Assembly (NCBI RefSeq): GCF_000801105.2
Contig: NC_079514.1
Coordinates: 2,542,001-2,606,000 of the forward strand
DNA length: 64,000 nt
Direction: 5' to 3'
Source of the DNA: Raphanus sativus
Lineage: Eukaryota; Streptophyta; Magnoliopsida; Brassicales; Brassicaceae
Shown: positions 57,776 to 64,000 of the stretch, piece after piece
Layout: each line of letters starts with the position of its first letter
How positions within the stretch are numbered: the first letter of the stretch is position 1
The notes under the pieces: model-generated
Database searches by the model: none
What the model was told of the DNA's origin: nothing
The model's input: only the letters and a program-made list of their open reading frames with translations
Program-made: the position numbers and the translations under genes

Positions 57776-59186
57776 ATGCCGAGGCCAGGGCCAAGACCGT
57801 ACGACTGTATCAGAAGAGCTTGGCATAGTGACACACACCAACCCATGAGGGGTTTGCTCATCCAAGAGATTTTCAGGTCATCTTCTTTCTTTTCTTTCTC
57901 TATCACTCTGTATCCATCTGTGTTTGCATGTATCCTTCCTCTGTTTTCTTTTCCTGCTCATTTGTTCTTTTGAACTTTTCTTTTGTAGGATTGTTTGTGA
58001 GATTCACAGCCAATCCACCAAGAAGAACAATGAATGGCAAGAGAAGCTCCCTGTGGTTGTCTTGAGAGCTGAAGAAATCATGTATTCCAAAGCCAATTCT
58101 GAGGTTTCTTTCTATCTTAACATTTACAGTTTCTCAGTTTGGGTTTTGTATAGTTTAAGTTAGTTGTTATGGAACAGAGAAGCTACTCACTAAAACCCAT
58201 CAGTGACCCTCTTTGAACAGTAAGACTGATAGAGTCTTTACTTGTGATGATATACTCTTATGATAAGAGTCTTTATCTAATAATGAACATTGGAACTTAT
58301 GTCACTGTGTATTGACTTGGTTAATAGATTTTTTTTACTAATCTTATATTGTAGAATGTATATATGTAAAGGCTATATATGTCAATAGATATAACCTAGT
58401 ACTGTCTCTATATATATTGTAACACTCTATTCTAATAACATTGAGTCTTCCATCTCATATATATACTCCATCTAATAATGAACAATATGTCCAACTTAGT
58501 TGAGACTTGATTATTTGATTTACTTCTTTAGGCTGAGTATATGGACATGAATACACTTTTGGACCGTGCAAACGACGCCATTAACACCATAATCCGACTC
58601 GATGAAACCACTGAAACTGGGGAGTTTCTTCAGCCTTGTATTGAAGGTATACACAATCTTGATACTAGATTGAGTTCTCCGGATTCTTGTTCTTGGCTCA
58701 CATCAGTGAGGAGCTCTTGTTTTTATATTTGTAGCTGCATTGCATTTGGGTTGCACGCCAAGAAGAGCTTCAAGAAGCCAACGGAACATAAACCCGAGAT
58801 GTTATCTTAGCCAAGACTCAACTAAGTTGAACAGCATTATGTCGCCGCAATACCAAGTCTTCCTGAAACAGAACAACTTTGCTTCAAAGACTCTTCCAGT
58901 TAAGAACTTTCACAACGATGTTCAGATCAAGAAATGCCCTGTCTCCAAACACTCAAGCTACCCTTTGTGCTATTCACTCAGAGTTCCTTCTTTGCCAGTC
59001 TATAACAATGTCACTGACTCGTGCAAGTCCGACAAGAACAGGAGAGAGGTGAGTGTGAAAGATGCAAGTAATGGCATTACCTTTGGTGGTTGTGATCTAT
59101 CTCTGCGCTTAGGCCCTCTTGGAGATGATATCAGTTCTCCTACTCAAAAACGGAGTAAGATAAGCAGTAACAACAACAAAGGCTAA
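57776..59186 (+). CDS. KIX-domain-like nuclear protein, AT4G32295-like
   Basis: Exons 57776-57876, 57989-58103, 58532-58646 and 58735-59186 join to 260 residues. The N-terminus, MPRPGPRPYDCIRRAWHSDT then HQPMRGLLIQEIFRIVCEIH and KLPVVVLRAEEIMYSKANSE, is the plant KIX-type three-helix bundle (about residues 15-95) found in Mediator/CBP-like coactivators, used to bind transcription factors. AT4G32295 is the counterpart and is annotated as a histone acetyltransferase-like protein, but no catalytic acetyltransferase domain is present here. The C-terminus carries DLSLRLGPLG, an LxLxL EAR-type motif that may recruit TOPLESS. A KIX-EAR adaptor that joins transcription factors to a co-repressor is therefore the likely role. 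Confidence 0.87.
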
Positions 59187-59727
59187 AAATCAGAACAGAA
59201 CTGTGTGTTTGATTAGCTAGTCTTGTGTTATAGAATGCGTCTTAGTTAGCTCTTTTTAGTTCCTCTGTAGTTTTTAGAGTTCTTTACATGTAAATAGAGA
59301 GAGAGAGAGAGGGCATGATGAACTGTCTTGCATTAATCTCGAATCTTCAAAATTCATGTATTTTTATAACAAGATTTCAAGAAATAACGAGTCTACGTCT
59401 ACATCTATGTTTTCACAACAAATACAAAAACAAAAGTTTGTAAGATCTTGTGAAAAGTTTGTGATATGAGCTTGCTTAGGCCCATTAAGTAGCAGCGCCA
59501 TTCTCTATGATAAATTAGTTGCAACAAATTCAACCGTATTTCATAAATTAGTTGCAAAGTTTAATAACAATTAATTAAATAAACGGTAGATGGTTCTATG
59601 ATTTCAGTACTATCCAGCTGTGCTACATCTAGACTCGAATCTGAATCTAGGAAGAAAAAACTTAGATGCAAAAACAATATCAACAATCATATCTCTTGTA
59701 CAGAAACGTAGATATTATAACATAGAA
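59187..59727. other. 3' flank of the KIX gene
   Basis: Contains the probable 3' UTR with a GA repeat near 59298. Nothing else is recognised up to the Helitron end. Confidence 0.45.
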
Positions 59728-61051
59728 TTAGATTTCGAAGCGCGGATATTATTTTTTATTTTTATGAAATATATTATTTTTTGTAATTATTGAATATATT
59801 TATCTTAGTAAAACACTTTTATAATAAATTCGACACAGGAAGTGTCTCTGGTAAACTATGTATTTCTCTGGTTTTATTTTATTCTCTCTCCAATCAACAT
59901 ATTTATTTAGCTTGTTGTTAAAATAAATGATTATAGACTTTGATCTAGGTGCGCGGATGCATATTTTGAAAAATATGATGATATTTGTTTTTTATGTAAT
60001 TATTAGGATTTGGCAAGGAACATAACCGATACCGATCCGAAAATATAGTACCAAACCCAAACATAAATTGATTAAATAATCAAATTATTCAAAATTTTGT
60101 TATTTAAAGAACTGAATCTAATCTGAACCGAAAGATTCGGGTACCTGAATTTATCTAAATAGATTTATATACTTATATATATTAATTATTTTTAGATTTA
60201 ACGTATATAAAACATTAAAAATGATATTTTTAAATTGGTTTAAAGTACTTAAAAATATATATAGATAGTCAAAAATAAATATCTTAAATAGTTAAAGTAT
60301 ATTCAAATCACCAAAAATACTTAAAATAATTATTGATTTTGTATTCATAATTTTAAATCAACCCAATTATTATGTAAAGATTAGGTATTCCGACATATGT
60401 TATTTAAATTTATAGGTATTATATTATTTTATTTAAAGATTTTGAGAAATTTAAAATATATAGTGATTTAAAACTTTAAAAATAATTTAAATAGGTTATC
60501 CAAACCCGAACCAAACCTGCAAAGATCCGAATCAAACTCAAACAAAAATTTAGAAACATCCTAATAGGGCTGAAATCTTTGACCTCGAAAACCGATCAGA
60601 ACCAAACCCGTATGAGTACCCGAAAACTCATCCTTAGTCATTATTATATATCATATATTTTCATCATATAATTAATCGTATTTATACGTACCATCATATA
60701 AGTAATCATATAATTAATAATATTTTATATGTACCATTATATAGATAATTACATATATTATATTTTTAAAACTTAATATGAAATATAAAAACTATAATTT
60801 GAGTTTGTATTTCAAATAGGGCTTTGTATTATATTTTTCTTATATATATTGACAATATTTTTTTATAATGGACTTAATAACTTGAGCCCATTACTTTTTT
60901 TACTTAATACAACTATCTTTATTTCCAAAAAAAAATAATTTTTTTTTTAAAAAGACTATAATCCATGTTTCCAAACACTTTAATTCTTTTTAATACTTCT
61001 ATCCTTATATTCAAACATCTCTATTTTGTACTACAACTTTAATAATATAGA
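59728..61051 (-). mobile_element. Degenerate Helitron, about 1.3 kb, with nested TIR repeat
   Basis: The minus-strand 5' end is TCTATATTATTAAAGTTG at 61051, with A before it. The 3' end is CTAA followed by T at 59728; just inside is only one arm of the usual hairpin, ATCCGCGCTTCGA. A second, related 3' end (CTAG plus GCGCGGAT) is at 59945. The interior is AT-rich and interrupted by the CCGAACC-type repeat at 60007-60640. It is older than the other Helitrons here. Confidence 0.5.
60007..60640. mobile_element. TIR-type repeat with CCGAACC motifs, nested
   Basis: Both ends are rich in CCGATACCGATCCG and ACCCGAACCAAACC-type motifs, like the element at 25461-27550, with weak inverted termini (TAGGATTTGGC; inverted CTAAGGATGAG). 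It is a shorter, more diverged member of that family. Confidence 0.45.
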
Positions 61052-61719
61052 TAAATGCAAAATATTTCCCTTATAGTAGTCCATTGTTGGAAAATGGCAA
61101 AGTAAGATTAGAGAATGGCTAATTTACTAATTTCCTCACAAAGTAATTTATCATTGGATTGTGAGCGAGGCTTTTCTTTCTCATTTCCCCGCCTTTCACA
61201 ATATTATATACATAATAACTGCAAGATTCAAAATGATAATATAGTTTATGTCTTACCCACAAGTAGTTTAAATTTACTTAAATGTGTGACCCATTGTCTC
61301 TATACGTATTGGTTTGAGAAGAAAAGACCGGTTCTCACTGATTTTAATTATTATTTTTCTTTGAATTAAGCGAGCCGTATTAGTTAAGTGGTCATAGTTT
61401 CGAAAAGAAAAGAGAAAACAGAAAGAAATGGAAGTTTATACGTTGGCGGCTTCCACGTACATGATGATATCAAATGAGATCATTTGTATGATTTTAGTGG
61501 CAGAGACATGACGAACTATACCCATTTGCTAAGATACCATCTATATTTTTTATATATTATATGATATGTTAAGATCAGATTTTCTTATATATTCTTGCAA
61601 TTGTGAACAAAAGTGCCTACATACGTAATAATGAATACATTCACAAAGTCATGATGTAAACTTATCATAAATATTTTGATGCAGTATTACGCAGACCCAT
61701 CCTTGTCATAAGGCAAGAG

Positions 61720-61791
61720 AAGCATTAGTTTCAGGCAACACTTAAATATTTTGTTAAGCATTAGTTTCAGGCAACACTTAAATATTTTGTT
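61720..61791. repeat. Perfect 36-bp tandem duplication
   Basis: Two identical units starting AAGCATTAGTTTCAGGCAAC lie at 61720-61755 and 61756-61791. Confidence 0.9.
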
Positions 61792-63171
61792 TTAAGGACC
61801 GCATTAATAATTTCCATATTAGACTAATATTTTTTTGGTCTAAATGTTAAGAATATAGTAGACTAGTTATCAAAGACAATCCTTACTTGTGTTCGATGGC
61901 TGTGCGTAAGAGATTTACTTTACTTAATTACATTTGATTTATATTTATTTTCTTTTGGCTTCAAACACATATTTTGCTTCTCTTTTTACATTGTTTAATT
62001 ACTGTTTTATTGAAATTTTACTTGTTCATATTCTTGTGTGATATTCTTATGATTTTTTATTAATTCTCTTCTATTTTTCATTATAAAATATTTTGTTTCT
62101 AACTTGATTATGGCTAGATAAGTTCCCTTTATATCTTTAAATATATAGTTGCAGTTTAATATAAATGTTTATATGGTTTATTTGGTTTTCTTCTATCATT
62201 TCTTTAGAATTTAAAACTTATAAAACCAGCATTAAGACTATCCTTGATTTTTGTAATAGAGGCAAGTTAATATTATGTTCATATATATAGTGTAAATGCT
62301 GACAAATGTACATATCCAATATACATACATAAATGTGTACATATAGTACACTAATGGAAATGCATGTTTGAGGAAGTTGAATTTAAGGTTAGGAGCGTAT
62401 TTAAAGACCTCTTGTGTTGCAATTGTTTATGACACATCAAACTAAAATTAACCCACAACTATATTTGTATTTCAACAATTAGTATGGTTTTTAATGAAAG
62501 TTATAATAAAAAGCATACTCCTCAAAATAGTATATTGGCCTCAAATGATCCTTTGATGCAAGAGGATCATGTATATATTCTAATGTCGCTAACCACATTA
62601 GCTATATGTCAAAATTTTGAGATGAATAAGTTGATTTACAAAGAAAAGAAATAAAACATTGGGTTTTATAAATCATATTTGCTTGAAGAAAGAGCTGATA
62701 GAAAATCATGAAGGTAAATTTTTGCTAGAACCTGATCCCTTATTGTAAATGATAACTGAAAATAAAGATTTTTGTGTTATCGTTTTAAAATAAAATAGAA
62801 CATACAATAGAGGAAAATCATGCAGGTAGTATATATATTACTTTGAATATACGTGAAACATACAGTGACTTACTTAGCTGATATTCAATTACTCTAGCCA
62901 TTGAAAAAGAGGTTGAGGATTATCATTAAGTCAAACCAAACCTCATCGTCGGTGGTCAAAATAGGTAATTTGGTTTTGGTCTCTATTGGGGATCTAGACA
63001 TTAACCACCATTATGTACTGAAAATTTAAACTTGTTAAATTTCTTCTACAAATACCCTTTCTGCTTTTAACATTTCAGGGAAGAAAAAAAAGCTTATGAA
63101 ATAAGTTTGCCGAGCAATAAACTAGTTAGGTATTATTTTCCTGTCCACATAGGAGGAAATAGGTTTGTATT

Positions 63172-63226
63172 CAAACTAGACAACACCAATAACAAACAAA
63201 CCCAAACTAGACAACACCAATAACAA
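63172..63226. repeat. 24-bp direct repeat, 31-bp period
   Basis: CAAACTAGACAACACCAATA plus ACAA occurs at 63172-63195 and again at 63203-63226 with a 7-base spacer. Confidence 0.85.
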
Positions 63227-63779
63227 CCGTGACTAAAAAAAGTAAGAGAGAGTTGCATGAATTACAATATTTCATGGCAAGATAAACAAAACAAAACAAA
63301 AGTTTGACCAAAAAAGGAGAAATTAATATAGATGCTCCAGCTCATAATTGTTTAAGGGCCCTTCATTTAAAGCAGAGTAAATAACAGAGTAATGGTTTTC
63401 CATGGTTTTTCATTTATTAAACTCCATTTTGTGTTCCAAGGAAAAAAAAACTCTCATTCATATAACTTTATGTTTTCAAGTGAAAATAACTAAATATACT
63501 AGTTCTACCAAAAAGTGTAGATTTTAAACTAAAGAATTGGACCCAAAAACAACCTAACTAATGAAAGACAGAAGTTACTTCTATTACCATCAATTAGATC
63601 GGTCTTCTTTTTCCGCTTTGAAAAGTCAAGTCATAAGGGTTAGGAAACTTTACAACATGTTTGGTTGAAAAAGAGAAGTGACCCAAGTGGTCGGATCTGT
63701 CCAAAAATTAGTTGTGACGGTCACAGGCGGCAAAGATAGAAAGCAAACAGATTTGAAGGAAACGTGTCACAGAGATTCT

Positions 63780-64000
63780 TAATAAAGACGATGCAATCCA
63801 TCTCTCTACTGTTTGCTACTCTCTCCCCGTTTCAGCCCCAGTTGTCGTCTTCCTCTTCTATCACAAACCAAACTCAAACATCATTGAATGTCAGAGAGAC
63901 AGAGAAGGCAAACCCAAAACCAGATTTTTCAGAAGGGCTCTGAGATTTGTCTTTTTCTATATTTCTGGTGAATTTTTTTTTGTTTCTCAGATCCATTGAC
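63780..64000 (+). promoter_or_regulatory. Probable promoter and leader of the next gene
   Basis: The sequence changes from AT-rich to C/T-rich and then purine-rich, like a plant leader, and ends without a start codon that opens a long frame. By Arabidopsis order the next gene after AT4G32295 would be the SD2-5 receptor kinase (AT4G32300); that identity is an inference from synteny only. Confidence 0.35.

Larger units (their letters stand above)
61052..63690. other. Long AT-rich intergenic region
   Basis: No gene is supported over 2.6 kb. Small tandem repeats occur at 61720-61791 and 63172-63226. The region is upstream of the next gene on the right. Confidence 0.5.

Noticed and set aside
61115..61369. 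84-residue plus-strand frame MANLLISSQSNLSLDCERGF
   Set aside because: AT-rich region next to a Helitron end, no signal peptide, domain or splice context.

Overview
This is a plant nuclear window, almost certainly from the mustard family and probably tribe Brassiceae (Brassica/Raphanus type). The genes have plant GT-AG introns. They read as close counterparts of a run of Arabidopsis chromosome 4 genes: APX6, WDL5, AT4G32020, AT4G32030, KNAT5, Phox4, a TPD1-like gene, UGNT1, IAA29, AT4G32290 and AT4G32295. Arabidopsis identities come from recalled family knowledge, not from a search. Exon joins were worked out by hand from splice signals and frame.

Layout: 0.0-0.25 kb is the 3' end of an APX6-like peroxidase; 2.1-4.5 kb a Helitron carrying a RING-finger fragment; 5.2-7.1 kb a WDL5-type microtubule-associated protein gene; 7.4-8.3 kb a non-LTR insertion with a 17-bp target duplication; 8.5-8.7 kb a myosin XI gene fragment. 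At 8.9-14.4 kb two disease-resistance-type genes sit head to head: an open TIR-NBS gene (minus) and a decayed TIR-NBS-LRR gene (plus) whose TIR exon is missing, with a LINE remnant between them. A 100-N gap follows. At 15.1-18.5 kb is a Helitron; 20.2-33.6 kb holds AT4G32020-like, AT4G32030-like, KNAT5, Phox4 and a TPD1-like gene, with a Helitron nested in a TIR element before KNAT5. A second 100-N gap lies at 34.3 kb. At 34.4-40.8 kb an Athila-like LTR element is inserted in a LINE. Then come a defensin-like gene (41.5 kb), UGNT1 (42.8-44.8), a SINE and MITE, a Helitron (49.0-51.2), IAA29 (51.8), a Core-2/I-branching glycosyltransferase (54.6-55.8), two MITEs, a KIX-like gene (57.8-59.2), a Helitron with another nested repeat (59.7-61.1), and what looks like the 5' region of the next gene at the right edge.

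The host genes are ordinary, independently transcribed plant genes. The most interesting points are: (1) gene order departs from Arabidopsis and both jumps coincide with scaffold gaps, so the window records either a real rearrangement/segmental duplication or a scaffolding error; (2) an intact TIR-NBS gene is left next to a broken head-to-head TNL partner; (3) five Helitrons lie in one orientation, several with clean 3' hairpins, and two are reciprocally nested with a TIR-type repeat; (4) many other mobile elements still show readable insertion footprints.
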